The notes: generated by a model from the sequence alone, not told the origin. A stretch of DNA of 64,000 nt from an uncultured Clostridia bacterium (GCA_945829235.1 CALZUA010000008.1:54842-118841); one strand, 5' to 3'. Positions 1 to 8,983 are shown, counted from the stretch's first letter. Numbers and translations are program-made.

Positions 1-2014
1 TCTGCGGGTTCCAGTCTGTAAAAGTCTCTGGTGTAAAAGGCTTATTATCGGGTGCTGGGGAAGGTGTATCTGTAACTGTACCGTTCGTAAAGTCTAAGTT
101 TGTAGCACCTGTTACTGTTCTTTTTGCACCATTAGGGTCGGTTTCTGTCTTGGTAAATGTATAGTCTGGATATGTACCCGATGCCGTAATTTCAACAACA
201 TTTTTACCTTCTGCAGTAAAGTCCGTTGATGAACCATTTGTTCCGTCTGCTTTTTTATACTCAACCGAATAATCCGCATATCCATCAACATCTCCATGTG
301 TAAATCTTCCATCTTTTGATTTGGCTGTCGCATTCTTTGTAATCTTTTGTGCTCCAGACGGGTCGGTTTCGATTATATCATATAGAACCTTGGTTCTTGT
401 AGAATCAATTTTCATTTTAGAATCATTCTCAACGAAACCCGCTTCTGTACTTACTACATTACCACCTATTGGTATGCCGTTAGAATTGAATTCTACTACT
501 TTCTCTATTACCTTTTTTTTGCCATTCGAGTCAGTTAATGTTACGGTATACATGCCCTTTTCGGTAATCTCAACAGAATTATCTCTCAACCCAGAGATGT
601 TTGCCAAGGTGAGAATTTTCTTCTCGTTACCACGCGCCGCAGTCTTGATTTCGTCGTTGATATCGGCAACAGTCGTGTCGTTGCAAACCGTGATGGTAAG
701 CTCGTTTTCGTTCCAAACGGCGTTTGTCTTGCCGTAGCCCGAAACATAAGCGAAAGTTACCTTATAATTGTTCGCATATTCGCCCGCAACGGTTGCTGCA
801 ACGTCAAAACTGCCTGAATCTTTGTTTGTACCGTCTAATTTCTGCGGATTTGCCGCCATATTTGTAAGTATGGTTTCTCTTGTTTTTTTGTCAGACGGAA
901 GTACAAAGTTTGTGCAAGTAAGTTCAGGAATTGTAGGATTTTCAGAAGTTAACTTCTTAATCGCGTTGTTGATTTCCTCTGCTGTTGAATCGTTATTAAC
1001 AGTAATAGTCCAAGTGTTAGTAGCCGAATCATAAGCTGCGCCGGAAGTGGATACGTCCTGGTCATAATTTATTTGAGCTATAACTTTTGGGTTTCCAAGA
1101 ACCTTGCTTGTTGCAAATCCAATGTAAGCATGTTTTTTCACAGTTGCTCCGGCTGCGTCCTTTTCGGTGTAGGTCTGGTGGAACATACAGCTGTCGTTGG
1201 TGGTCTTGAAATTCAAGCCTGTGATGCTGTTCTTTGCGATAACCGCCTCGGGATTGTCGGGAATGCTCTCGAACTCAAACTGAAGCGTGCAGTCATCGGG
1301 AAGCGTAACACCGCCTGCGTCAAGCGCTTTCTGAATAGCCAGCTCGAAATCGGGCTCGGAAGCGTACTGTTCGTCCTGATTGAAGAAAATGTTGAGAATT
1401 CCGTTTGCATAGGTAGCGTAAGGATACTCAGCGGGAGTGAAAGTAACCGACATATCCGTGTTATCGGAAGGCGCGCTCATCGAGAGCGTTACATTCACGC
1501 CGTTTACCTTCTTTGTAGCGGAAGAAGCGTGCGCGTCGGTGTCGGGAATGATAATTCTGATTGCCTCGGAGGAGGGCTCAACACCGTTTGAGTCGCCCGT
1601 TACGCCGAGAACGTGATAACCGGAAGCGTTTACAAGGTAGCCGTCCGCGTCAACGGAGAAAGCGCCCGCTCTTGTGTAGTATATGTTGCCCGAGCCGTCC
1701 ATAACCTGGAAGAAGCCCTCGCCGTCAAGAGCCATATCCCACTTGCTGTCGGTGTAGGTGAAGCCCGACTGCGTCATATTGGCAACGGTCGAGTTCAGAC
1801 GAACACCGTAACCTACCTGTGCAGGGTTTACACCGCCGAGCGTGGAAGTACCCGAAGACGGGTTGATTTTATTCTGATAGTAAACGTCCTTGAACGTTAC
1901 TACGCCTGCTTTAAAGCCTGTGGTGTTTACGTTTGCGATATTGTTACCGATAACGTCCATTTTGGACTGGTGCGTTTTCAATCCGGAAACGCCCGAATAT
2001 AACGATTTAACCAT
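1..2014 (-). CDS. flgE: Flagellar hook protein FlgE (partial, C-terminus beyond left edge)
   Basis: Structural subunit of the flagellar hook, exported by the flagellar type III system. The start at 2014 follows a GGAGG ribosome-binding site. The N-terminus (SLYSGVSGLKTHQSKMDVIG, then NNIANVNTTGF) is the signature of rod/hook proteins, followed by the GVRLNSTVANMTQ-like FlgE core. The frame stays open for 671 codons to the window edge without reaching the conserved C-terminal helix, so the protein is much longer than the usual 400-500 residues. The extra length is a central region with Ig-like or threonine-rich repeats (TDSNGKKK, TDPSGAQK and TDPNGAKR recur at about 55-75 residue spacing). Roughly 1-620 is visibly more AT-rich than 640-2014, suggesting a swapped surface domain. 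It is the last gene seen of the flagellar operon. Confidence 0.9.
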   Translation of the reverse strand, partial: MVKSLYSGVSGLKTHQSKMDVIGNNIANVNTTGFKAGVVTFKDVYYQNKINPSSGTSTLGGVNPAQVGYGVRLNSTVANMTQSGFTYTDSKWDMALDGEGFFQVMDGSGNIYYTRAGAFSVDADGYLVNASGYHVLGVTGDSNGVEPSSEAIRIIIPDTDAHASSATKKVNGVNVTLSMSAPSDNTDMSVTFTPAEYPYATYANGILNIFFNQDEQYASEPDFELAIQKALDAGGVTLPDDCTLQFEFESIPDNPEAVIAKNSITGLNFKTTNDSCMFHQTYTEKDAAGATVKKHAYIGFATSKVLGNPKVIAQINYDQDVSTSGAAYDSATNTWTITVNNDSTAEEINNAIKKLTSENPTIPELTCTNFVLPSDKKTRETILTNMAANPQKLDGTNKDSGSFDVAATVAGEYANNYKVTFAYVSGYGKTNAVWNENELTITVCNDTTVADINDEIKTAARGNEKKILTLANISGLRDNSVEITEKGMYTVTLTDSNGKKKVIEKVVEFNSNGIPIGGNVVSTEAGFVENDSKMKIDSTRTKVLYDIIETDPSGAQKITKNATAKSKDGRFTHGDVDGYADYSVEYKKADGTNGSSTDFTAEGKNVVEITASGTYPDYTFTKTETDPNGAKRTVTGATNLDFTNGTVTDTPSPAPDNKPFTPETFTDWNPQ

Positions 2015-2097
2015 ATTGACCTCCAAATTTGTTATTTACCGTGTGCGTGACTTCATTCGCAAGCCCCGCTTGAATTCCCGAAGGTCCATTCAGTAGT

Positions 2098-2117
2098 ATG
2101 AACACGAATGTGTTCAT
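2098..2117 (-). other. Intercistronic hairpin before flgE
   Basis: Perfect inverted repeat with 8-bp arms (ATGAACAC / GTGTTCAT) and a 4-nt loop. It overlaps the stop codon of the TIGR02530-family gene and lies about 85 bp upstream of flgE. There is no T-run, so it is more likely a processing or stability hairpin than a terminator. Confidence 0.5.
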
Positions 2118-2515
2118 ATGATCACGGTAGAATCAATTTTTGTGAAAATGTTCCCTTTAAGCTCCTCTTGAGCTATGGCGGTGACAACCTTGTTGTTCTT
2201 GACGCTTACCACAAAAGCGTTGCTGTCCACAAGAACGAGCGCGTCGCTGCTTCCCTTGTCCGCGGCAATTTCAACCGCTTTGTTAAGCCGCTCGAGCGTG
2301 TCGCCCTCGGTCACGTCGATACTCCTCTCCGACAACCGCTGAATAGCGTGCTTCGAGAACTCGATTCCGTGTTTTTCCTCGATTTTGCTTTTCAGAGCCG
2401 CCGCAAAGCTCTCGCCCTCGGCTTCCTGAACGCTCGGGGAATTTTCGGGTGTAACGCCGTTTCCCGTGGTAACGCTTATTTTATTGCTAAGCGCCAGATA
2501 TTCGCTTATCAGCAT
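2114..2515 (-). CDS. Flagellar operon protein, TIGR02530 family
   Basis: A 133-residue soluble protein of the small family always found between flgD and flgE in Firmicutes flagellar operons. The recognisable core is the segment around residues 45-75, EFSKHAIQRLSERSID, with the HA.QRL..R pattern typical of the family, followed by a DALVLVDSNAFVVSVKNNKV strand-rich segment. Its molecular role is not established; position suggests a part in hook assembly or hook-type export. It lies 21 bp after flgD and has its own GGAGG site. Length and position match the family. Confidence 0.85.
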   Translation of the reverse strand: MLISEYLALSNKISVTTGNGVTPENSPSVQEAEGESFAAALKSKIEEKHGIEFSKHAIQRLSERSIDVTEGDTLERLNKAVEIAADKGSSDALVLVDSNAFVVSVKNNKVVTAIAQEELKGNIFTKIDSTVII

Positions 2516-2536
2516 AAAACAAGCCTCCTTGCCAAA

Positions 2537-3382
2537 TCAGCCCTCGATACCCTGAACCGCTTGGATTTGTTCTTCTTCCTCCTCGTCCACGATATCGGCG
2601 ATGTCCTCTACATTTTTGTCGGGAATAACCGCTCCCATCTGAAGCACGGTTTCTTCCTCGTTATTGTCGATTAGGTCCTGTTCACCGTTCTGCGTGTTGT
2701 CCTCGATAACGGTCGCGTAAGTAACCTCGGTGATATCTGCGAGCGCGTAAACTCTGTCGTTGATAACCGCGGAAATAACGCCGTCCTTAATCCGAATGGA
2801 CGCGATAAAGCCTTCGTCCTCGGTGGAAACGCCGTCCTCGGTTTTCTTGACCGACGCGTACATACCGACCATTGCCGAAGCTCTTGCGATGCTGTCGCCG
2901 AGCGCGTTCTGCGTGTTCAAAAGGCCGTCCGTGTTGTCGGAGCCGCTCTTTTCGGTATCCTTAACCGCGGTGATTTTCGACAAATCAAAGCTCTCGCCGT
3001 CAATTTTCACGGTGTAACTGTTGTTCGAGCTGTTCTTGGTAACGCTCTCGACAACGCCCGTTTTTGTGACAAGATTTTTGCCGTCCATCTTAGAAGCGGT
3101 TGCGGTTTTTCCGACAAGACTAGCCGCGTAGTTTGCCATAGCATAGGTGCTCGAATCGCGCGCGTACTGCATCTGACTGAACGTTGCCAGCTGAGAGATA
3201 AACTCGGTGTTCGAGGTTGGCTCAAGCGGGTCTTGGTTGGTCATTTCGGCAACCAGAAGCTGCATAAACGTTTCGGAATTAACCAGCTCGTTTGTCGCGT
3301 CAACGTATTTGTCCTTGTGCTTTTCGTAGTTGGACTGCGCCTGTTGCGCCGATGATAAAATTCCAGAAATATCTGTTGGCAT
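2537..3382 (-). CDS. flgD: Flagellar hook assembly (capping) protein FlgD
   Basis: Hook scaffolding protein needed for FlgE polymerisation. The N-terminal half holds the FlgD signature around residues 35-75, with ETFMQLLVAEMTNQDPLEP followed by NTEFISQLATFSQMQ. The C-terminal part is unusual: after about residue 100 it has a VVESVTKNSSNN beta-rich region and ends in a strongly acidic tail (EEEEEQIQAVQGIEG), giving 281 residues compared with roughly 140-230 in most homologues. The start follows an AAAGGAGG site, 21 bp after fliK. Confidence 0.92.
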   Translation of the reverse strand: MPTDISGILSSAQQAQSNYEKHKDKYVDATNELVNSETFMQLLVAEMTNQDPLEPTSNTEFISQLATFSQMQYARDSSTYAMANYAASLVGKTATASKMDGKNLVTKTGVVESVTKNSSNNSYTVKIDGESFDLSKITAVKDTEKSGSDNTDGLLNTQNALGDSIARASAMVGMYASVKKTEDGVSTEDEGFIASIRIKDGVISAVINDRVYALADITEVTYATVIEDNTQNGEQDLIDNNEEETVLQMGAVIPDKNVEDIADIVDEEEEEQIQAVQGIEG

Positions 3383-3403
3383 AATTTTCCTCCTTTCAAA
3401 AAT

Positions 3404-4993
3404 TTACATAGCCGCGATAATGTCCGCGAACGTTTTTTCGTCATCGTCATCGGCTTCATCATTTTGGCTTTGTTGCGTGAAATAGGGATTTTTGCTACTG
3501 CCGTTGTAGTCCTGCGCGTAAGCCTCCTGCTGTGACTCGCGAACCGTCTGCCAGCTTTCGAGGTTGACGCCGCTGTCCTTGAGGTTGGACTGCATAAGCT
3601 CGCTGTGTTGCTCAAGAACTCGCTGAGTTCGAGCGTTCTCCGCCGCAATTGTCACAGAAACCGCGCCGTCTGCCGTTTTGGTCATTTTGACGGTAATTCT
3701 GCCCAGTTCCTCGGGATTGAGCACGAGCGAATACTCGGTCTGCTCCTTGTTCTCGGAAACCGCAGTCTGAACCGCCTTCATTGCTTGGCTGATGATTTCA
3801 CTCGGTCTTACGGAAACCTCGCCGTCCTCGCGTCTGAACACAATCGGACTGTCTGCGTTAAGCGGGTTTTGCGTGCTCACGGAAACATTTGTCTGCTCGG
3901 AAACCGGCTTTGCCTTCGCGTTTTTGAGCATCTCAAGCTCCTCGCTAACCGTGGTTGTGACGCTCCCCGCGCGCTGTTTGAACTCGGGAATTTCCGCACT
4001 CTGTTCAGCATTTTCAGCCTTTTCGGGATTGTCGGGTAACTTTTCCGCCGCGTTATCCACAACAGCTTTTTCCGCCGCCTTTACCTCGGGCACCTCAACC
4101 GTTTTGGTTTCAACCTTTGAGATTTCGCCCTCGGAAACCGCCTTTTGAAGCACGTTCAGCTTCTCCTCACCGAGATTTTGAAGCTCCTCGGGAACCTTGC
4201 TCTGCGTAAACGCTTGTTGCTCGGGATTGGCGTTGTTCTGCGGATTTTCTGTGTTCGCCGCCAACTCAACGGGTATTTCCGCAGTTTCGTCATTTTGCAC
4301 AAACACGTCAAACCTGCCGGCATCGGTAGTCTGTGTCTTTTGCTCAGTTTTCTGCGGGAACTCAGGAATTTGCTCCGTTTGAACCGCCGCGACCTCGGAA
4401 ACCGCGACTTGCTCGTTTACCTCAACAAGCTCGGCTTTTTCAACCGTTTCCTCGCCCGTCATTGCCTTAACAAGCTGAGCAAGCTCAGCAAGAACACCGC
4501 TGTTCTGAAGTTGCTTTGTGAAATCGTTATTGACGGTTTCATCGTTTTTCGGGAAGAAATCCTCGGCTGATTGCTCGGGAAGCTGTTCGGAAGCGTTCTC
4601 ACCAAAAGCGGAAAGCGCTTGCAAAAATTCGGGCGTGAGCAACTCAATCGGAAGATTTTCCACGTTAATCTCGCCTTTGAACACCTTTAAAGCCAAATCG
4701 CGCGGATTTTCGGGCATCACCCGACCGGTATCCTTGTCGATGTAGATAACACCGGCTTTTTCGAGGTCTTCGAGCGTGGGAACGTCGTATTTCCCGCTGT
4801 CAAGCGCGTCCTGCACATCGCTGAATTTCTGCGATTTTCCGTCAAACTGCGCGAGCATTTCCTCGAATCTGGAGCTTTGCTGTTGGTCCTCAAAAGCCGC
4901 CGCGTCAAAATTTCTCTGCGCCATCGCCGCATCGGAAATCGCGTAGTCGCTACGCAAATTCGCCGTGCTCGGTGCATTCAAGCTAACTGCCAT
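3404..4993 (-). CDS. fliK: Flagellar hook-length control protein FliK
   Basis: Secreted molecular ruler that controls hook length and switches export specificity. The 529-residue protein has a long, Glu/Ala/Val-rich low-complexity middle (about 130-400), typical of FliK rulers. The conserved C-terminal Flg_hook domain lies at about 420-485 (LNPEELGRITVKM, then VLEQHSELMQSNLKDSGVNL). It ends with an acidic run (DEADDDDEK). The start follows AGGAGGTGAG. Sequence similarity outside the C-terminal domain is expected to be low, so the assignment rests on that domain and on operon position. Confidence 0.9.
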   Translation of the reverse strand: MAVSLNAPSTANLRSDYAISDAAMAQRNFDAAAFEDQQQSSRFEEMLAQFDGKSQKFSDVQDALDSGKYDVPTLEDLEKAGVIYIDKDTGRVMPENPRDLALKVFKGEINVENLPIELLTPEFLQALSAFGENASEQLPEQSAEDFFPKNDETVNNDFTKQLQNSGVLAELAQLVKAMTGEETVEKAELVEVNEQVAVSEVAAVQTEQIPEFPQKTEQKTQTTDAGRFDVFVQNDETAEIPVELAANTENPQNNANPEQQAFTQSKVPEELQNLGEEKLNVLQKAVSEGEISKVETKTVEVPEVKAAEKAVVDNAAEKLPDNPEKAENAEQSAEIPEFKQRAGSVTTTVSEELEMLKNAKAKPVSEQTNVSVSTQNPLNADSPIVFRREDGEVSVRPSEIISQAMKAVQTAVSENKEQTEYSLVLNPEELGRITVKMTKTADGAVSVTIAAENARTQRVLEQHSELMQSNLKDSGVNLESWQTVRESQQEAYAQDYNGSSKNPYFTQQSQNDEADDDDEKTFADIIAAM

Positions 4994-5039
4994 TTTCTCA
5001 CCTCCTACTTATTTAATTATATATCAAGGCAAAATGCCG

Positions 5040-5222
5040 TTGATAACGATTTTGTCGGCAACCATCGCGGCTGTACCATCACCAGCTCTCACCGTGCCGC
5101 TTAACAAGCCGCTCAACCGCTGTTTTTCAACTCGTCAACGCTTGCCACGCTTTCACGTTAACCCATCGCAACTGTACCACAGCAAAACTGCTGTTATCCA
5201 CAACAGTTTGCAACGCTAACCG
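5040..5222. repeat. Spacer with imperfect 101-bp tandem repeat (fliJ-fliK)
   Basis: The 220-bp gap between fliJ and fliK has no plausible gene. A segment beginning CCATCGCGGCTGTACCATCA near 5062 recurs in diverged form 101 bp later near 5163. Short words such as CCGCT and GTTATCCACAAC are also reiterated. It is one of several repeat-filled spacers in an otherwise tight operon. Confidence 0.55.
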
Positions 5223-5681
5223 CTACTTTTGCGCCGCGATAACGCTCCGCACTGCGCCGCCGCTGACGAACTCCTCGATGAAGAGCTCGTTTTCCTTGCC
5301 CTCGGCAGCCTTATACTCCTCGAGTTGCTTTTCCTCGAGCTTTTCGAGGGTGCGCACGTCCTTTGTTGCGTCCACGACAACCGAAAGTTGCTTTTCAATC
5401 TCCTGTTGCTTGAGGATTGCGCGTTGTTCACACTCGTGGATTTCCTGCTGTAAAGTCACGATATAGCGCTTTCGCATACTGATTTCAGCCGCGGGAAGCC
5501 CCGCCGCGCTTGATGTCACAAGGTCGTTCGAGTACTTGACAACCTTTTCGATAAGCTCCTCGCGCCTGTCGTTTATGCGCTTGAGGTCACCCTGAAGCGC
5601 CGCGAGCGCGTTTTTTTGTCGGTCAAGCTCCTGCTCGCGGAAATCCATCAACTTTTGCAAGGTAAACTGAAATTTCTTCAT
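5223..5681 (-). CDS. fliJ: Flagellar export chaperone/stalk protein FliJ
   Basis: Coiled-coil stalk of the flagellar export ATPase complex, equivalent to the gamma subunit of F-type ATPases. The 152 residues begin MKKFQFTLQKLMDFREQELD, the canonical FliJ N-terminus, and are almost entirely heptad-rich helix (AALQGDLKRINDRREELIEKV and similar). The start at 5681 was chosen because it follows GGGAGATTTTG and the protein then begins exactly as the family does; an upstream start at 5738 has no ribosome-binding site. It is separated from fliI by a 460-bp repeat spacer. Confidence 0.88.
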   Translation of the reverse strand: MKKFQFTLQKLMDFREQELDRQKNALAALQGDLKRINDRREELIEKVVKYSNDLVTSSAAGLPAAEISMRKRYIVTLQQEIHECEQRAILKQQEIEKQLSVVVDATKDVRTLEKLEEKQLEEYKAAEGKENELFIEEFVSGGAVRSVIAAQK

Positions 5682-5754
5682 CAAAATCTCCCTTGAAACA
5701 CATTGTTTCACGTCACAACCCGCGGTTTTATCAAGCAAAACGCGCCGCCGAGCC

Positions 5755-6141
5755 GCCGTTCTTCATCAACAAATCCGCGCGATAATCAGCGAAACGCATT
5801 GCCAAGCAACCGTTGTTCATCAACGAAGCCACGCAGTAATCAGCGAAACGCATTGCCAAGCCGCTGTTGTTCATCGACGAAAGCCCTCTCATTCACCGAG
5901 AAAACGTTGCCGAGCAACCGTTCTTAATCAACAAATCCGCGCTATAATCAGCGAAACAACTTGCCGAGCAACCGTTGTTCATCAACGAAGCCACGCAGTA
6001 ATCAGCGAAACGCATTGCCAAGCCGCTGTTGTTCATCGACGAAAGCCCTCTCATTCACCGAGAAAACGTTGCCGAGCAACCGTTCTTCATCAACAAATCC
6101 GCGCGGTAATCAGCGAAACAACTTGCCGAGCAACCCGTTCA
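5755..6141. repeat. 162-bp tandem repeat built of 54-bp units (fliI-fliJ spacer)
   Basis: About 2.4 copies of a 162-bp direct repeat. For example, CAACGAAGCCACGCAGTAAT begins at 5821 and 5983, AACAAATCCGCGC recurs at 5768, 5930 and 6092, and AAAACGTTGCCGAGCAACCG begins at 5901 and 6063. Each 162-bp unit is itself three related 54-bp blocks sharing CCGTTSTTCATCRACRAA and AATCAGCGAAACGCATTGCC. The plus strand stays open in 18-residue repeats, but that is antisense to the operon and lacks a ribosome-binding site, so it is treated as non-coding. Confidence 0.92.
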
Positions 6142-6148
6142 CCCGCCG

Positions 6149-7465
6149 TCACTTCTTGTCGCTAACCGCGTCAATCAGCATTTTCACGGTTTCATCGAGC
6201 GAAAAGCTCTCCTTTCGCCCTTGCGTGAGGAAGTGGTTTATCGCGTCGATTTTGTTTATCGCCTCGTCAAGCTGGGGGTTTGTGCCGTGCTTGTAGGCGC
6301 CGATTGAGATAAGGTCATAGTTGTTGTTGTAGAGCGACAACAGGTGCCGCAACTTTCCCGCCGCTTCCTTGTGTGCGGGCGTGCCGATTTCGTCCATCAG
6401 TCGCGAAACGCTCGGGAGAACATCGATTGCGGGATAGTGGTTCTGCGCGGCGATTTTTCTCGAGAGGATAATGTGCCCGTCGATGATACCGCGTACCGTG
6501 TCGGCAATCGGCTCGTTTGTGTCGTCGCCCTCGACAAGCACCGTGTAAATACCCGTTATCGAGCCCTCGGGGAAATTTCCCGCGCGTTCGAGGAGCTTCG
6601 GAAGCGCGCTGTAAATGGACGGCGTGTAGCCTCTCGCGATAGGCGGTTCACCTGTCGCCAAGCCAACCTCGCGCAGTGCCATTGCATAGCGCGTCAAGCT
6701 GTCCATCATCAGCAGAACGTCCTTGCCCTGCTTCATAAAATACTCGGCGATAGCGGTTGCTGTGAGCGGGCATTTCGAGCGCATCATCGCGGGCTGGTCG
6801 GACGTTGCCACAACCAGCACCGAGCGTGCCATACCCTCCTCGCCGAGGTCGCGCTCGATAAACTCGCGCACCTCGCGTCCACGTTCACCGACAAGCGCGA
6901 TAACGTTTACATCAACCTTAACCTTCCGCGCAATCATACCCATAAGCGTTGACTTACCAACGCCCGAGCCCGCGAAAATACCCATTCTCTGCCCCTTGCC
7001 CATAAGCAAAGTGCCGTCGATTGCCTTAACGCCAAGCTCGATGGTTTCGTGAATAGGCGGTCTTGTGAAAGGATTGACGGGGATACCGGTTATCGGCACT
7101 TCGTCGTCACACTCGATTTCGCCAAGCCCGTCCAGCGCGCCGCCGGTCGCGTCCACAATCCTGCCGATAAGCCCCGCGCCCGCCTTAACGGTGAGCTTAT
7201 CGCCGGTGTTGTCCACGATACTGCCCGGACCGATGCCCTCGATATCGGTGTACGGCATCAGCAAAATGTTGCTCTTGTTGAACCCGACAACCTCTGCTCT
7301 TATAAAAGATGACCTATCCTTTGAAAATATTCGGCAAACATCACCGATATTTGCGGCGGGACCGCTTGCCTCGATGGTCATACCGACGATTTTTTCGATT
7401 TTACCCATATACCGAAAAAGCTCGGCATTCTGAACATCTGTGCGGAAACCCGCAAAATCAAGCAT
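6149..7465 (-). CDS. fliI: Flagellum-specific ATP synthase FliI
   Basis: Hexameric ATPase that energises flagellar type III export. The 438-residue length matches the family. The Walker A motif GSGVGKST is at residues 166-173, and the segment SLTRYAMALREVGLATGEPP (around 245-265) is the T3SS/F1-type ATPase signature; the C-terminal helical domain is intact. The ATG at 7465 follows GGGGGAG. It lies downstream of fliH and the 50-aa ORF, and upstream of the repeat spacer leading to fliJ. Confidence 0.97.
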   Translation of the reverse strand: MLDFAGFRTDVQNAELFRYMGKIEKIVGMTIEASGPAANIGDVCRIFSKDRSSFIRAEVVGFNKSNILLMPYTDIEGIGPGSIVDNTGDKLTVKAGAGLIGRIVDATGGALDGLGEIECDDEVPITGIPVNPFTRPPIHETIELGVKAIDGTLLMGKGQRMGIFAGSGVGKSTLMGMIARKVKVDVNVIALVGERGREVREFIERDLGEEGMARSVLVVATSDQPAMMRSKCPLTATAIAEYFMKQGKDVLLMMDSLTRYAMALREVGLATGEPPIARGYTPSIYSALPKLLERAGNFPEGSITGIYTVLVEGDDTNEPIADTVRGIIDGHIILSRKIAAQNHYPAIDVLPSVSRLMDEIGTPAHKEAAGKLRHLLSLYNNNYDLISIGAYKHGTNPQLDEAINKIDAINHFLTQGRKESFSLDETVKMLIDAVSDKK

Positions 7466-7765
7466 TTTCGCTCCCCCGCTCGCCTACCTATTTATATATA
7501 TCGACAAATTTCTCGGGAATTTTAGCTCCCGCCGCACAATTGCGAAAATTTGATACATTCTTTTTACTGTAGCAACCCGCGTTGCCAAACACCGCAACAA
7601 CCGATTCTGTTGCTTTACTCGATAACGCAAACCAAGTTTCTCGTTAACTAACGTGTTCGCTCCCAACTTGATTTGCAAAGCCGCTCAAATTCAGCCGCTC
7701 ACCGACTTTTCACTCGTTCCCGCCAACAAACCGCGCTGTTAAGCCAAATCTCGCGCCTATCGCCG
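7466..7765. other. Spacer upstream of fliI, no gene seen
   Basis: A 300-bp gap inside the flagellar operon. On the operon strand it holds only the fliI ribosome-binding site (GGGGGAG next to 7465) and short AT-rich stretches such as TATATATA near 7495. Words seen in other repeat spacers, for example TTGCAAAGCCGCTC near 7673, occur here. No open frame with a convincing ribosome-binding site was found. Confidence 0.5.
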
Positions 7766-7918
7766 CTATTCCCCGTCCCTATCTTTCTCGGGAACATCAA
7801 CCTGTGCGACTTTATTCTTTTCGCCGCCTTTTCGCTTTTTCCGCGACTTAACCCGCGAAATAATCGCGTCGATTATCTCTCCGACAACCTCAACCACAAC
7901 GTCGATAATCTCGTCCAT
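7766..7918 (-). CDS. Small ORF (50 aa) between fliH and fliI, amphipathic helix plus basic/acidic tail
   Basis: A short frame in operon orientation, starting at an ATG 4 bp after GGAGG. The product begins MDEIIDVVVEVVGEIIDAII, an amphipathic helix with acidic residues every three to four positions. A basic stretch (KSRKKRKGGEKNK) and an acidic end (VPEKDRDGE) follow. The last ~10 residues and the underlying DNA resemble the 3' end of fliH about 217 bp upstream (APEENGDGEE; shared CCCGAG...GGGACGGGGAA). This is seen in the sequence. That the ORF arose by duplication of the fliH end, and that it is translated, are inferences. No known family is recognised. Confidence 0.5.
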   Translation of the reverse strand: MDEIIDVVVEVVGEIIDAIISRVKSRKKRKGGEKNKVAQVDVPEKDRDGE

Positions 7919-7982
7919 CTTGCCTCCGTCCGAACCCGCTTTTCATCGGTCGCCTGCATTGATATCGGCGGAAACTTGCGCC

Positions 7983-8960
7983 TTATTCTTCCCCGTCCCC
8001 GTTTTCCTCGGGAGCGTCATCGCTCTCCTCAGCCTTCTTGCGCCGTGAGGAGCGCTTTTTCGGGGAAACACCCTTGAACTTGCCGTCACCAAGCTCTCTA
8101 ATCATACGAAGCTGAGTCATGATACCCGCGTCGGTGATTTCCTCACCGTTATCGACAACGACAGTGCCCGGCTCGGCGTCCGCGAGTAACTCAACCTCAA
8201 CGTGCGCCATACCGCCGCACAGCTCCTTGAGGTACTCATAGTCGCCCGACAGCTCGATTGACGCATCGTTCTCGTCGAGGGTAATGCGGATAAGCTGTGA
8301 GTTGCGAAAATCCTTTGCCGCCGCCTTGATGAGCTTTTTCGCGGCGGTGCCGTCCTTGACGGACATACTGTTCATCGTCACCTTGTTGGCGATTTCCATC
8401 ACGGTGTCGTAGATATCTTTCTCGTACTTGGCGAAAAGCTCCGCCTTGCTCGTGTTTATCTTATCGGAGAAATCGCGCGCTTCATCGAGAATATTTCTGC
8501 TCTCGGTAACAACAAGCGCGGCACCGTCCTTTTTGCCCTGCTCGAAGCCCTCTGCGCGCGCCTTTATGAACACATCGTCACGCTTTTGCTCCGCGTCCTT
8601 GACAATCGCGTCAGCCTCGGCATTTGCGTTGTTGACGATACCATCGGCGCGGCGTTTTGCCTCGATGATAACCTGTTTACCCTGTTCAATGTACTGCTCC
8701 TTGAGCGCGGCAAGCTCACGTTTGCGCTTTTCGAGCTCCTCCGCGGCAAGTTTAAGCTCAGCCTCACGCTTTATCAGCGCTTCCTCGACAGAAACACGCG
8801 GCTCCTCATAAACCTCGGACTGATTTGTCGCTTGCGCGGAGGCGTTCTCCGCCGGCTTTGCGCTCTCGGTGGGAATTTCCCTGCGCATTTTGAGGGTGTT
8901 TGAGATATCAACGCCGCCGTTGTAACGGATTGAATTATATTTATAAACCGACAAAAACAA
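7983..8960 (-). CDS. fliH: Flagellar assembly protein FliH
   Basis: Regulator of the FliI ATPase and peripheral stator of the export apparatus. The roughly 325-residue protein has a long charged coiled coil (about 60-150, EALIKREAELKLAAEELEKR) with the typical AxxxG-like EGFEQGKKDG segment. A C-terminal FliH/V-ATPase-E-like domain follows (TRMI-type strands, AEPGTVVVDNGEEITDAGI, MIRELG). The tail is basic then acidic (KKRSSRRKKAEE...ENGDGEE). Start choice is uncertain: TTG at 8960 is only 3 bp after GGAGG, whereas TTG at 8954 has 9-bp spacing and is preferred biochemically. No ATG is usable near the site. Confidence 0.88.
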   Translation of the reverse strand: MFLSVYKYNSIRYNGGVDISNTLKMRREIPTESAKPAENASAQATNQSEVYEEPRVSVEEALIKREAELKLAAEELEKRKRELAALKEQYIEQGKQVIIEAKRRADGIVNNANAEADAIVKDAEQKRDDVFIKARAEGFEQGKKDGAALVVTESRNILDEARDFSDKINTSKAELFAKYEKDIYDTVMEIANKVTMNSMSVKDGTAAKKLIKAAAKDFRNSQLIRITLDENDASIELSGDYEYLKELCGGMAHVEVELLADAEPGTVVVDNGEEITDAGIMTQLRMIRELGDGKFKGVSPKKRSSRRKKAEESDDAPEENGDGEE

Positions 8961-8983
8961 TCTCCTCCGTTACTAAAATTGCG

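Noticed and set aside
5755..6141. CRISPR array
   Set aside because: The 54-bp units are contiguous and related throughout; there are no unique spacers and no cas genes.
5703..6296. Plus-strand open frames with 18-residue repeats across the fliI-fliJ spacer
   Set aside because: Antisense to the operon, no ribosome-binding site, and the openness follows from the 54-bp period of the DNA repeat.
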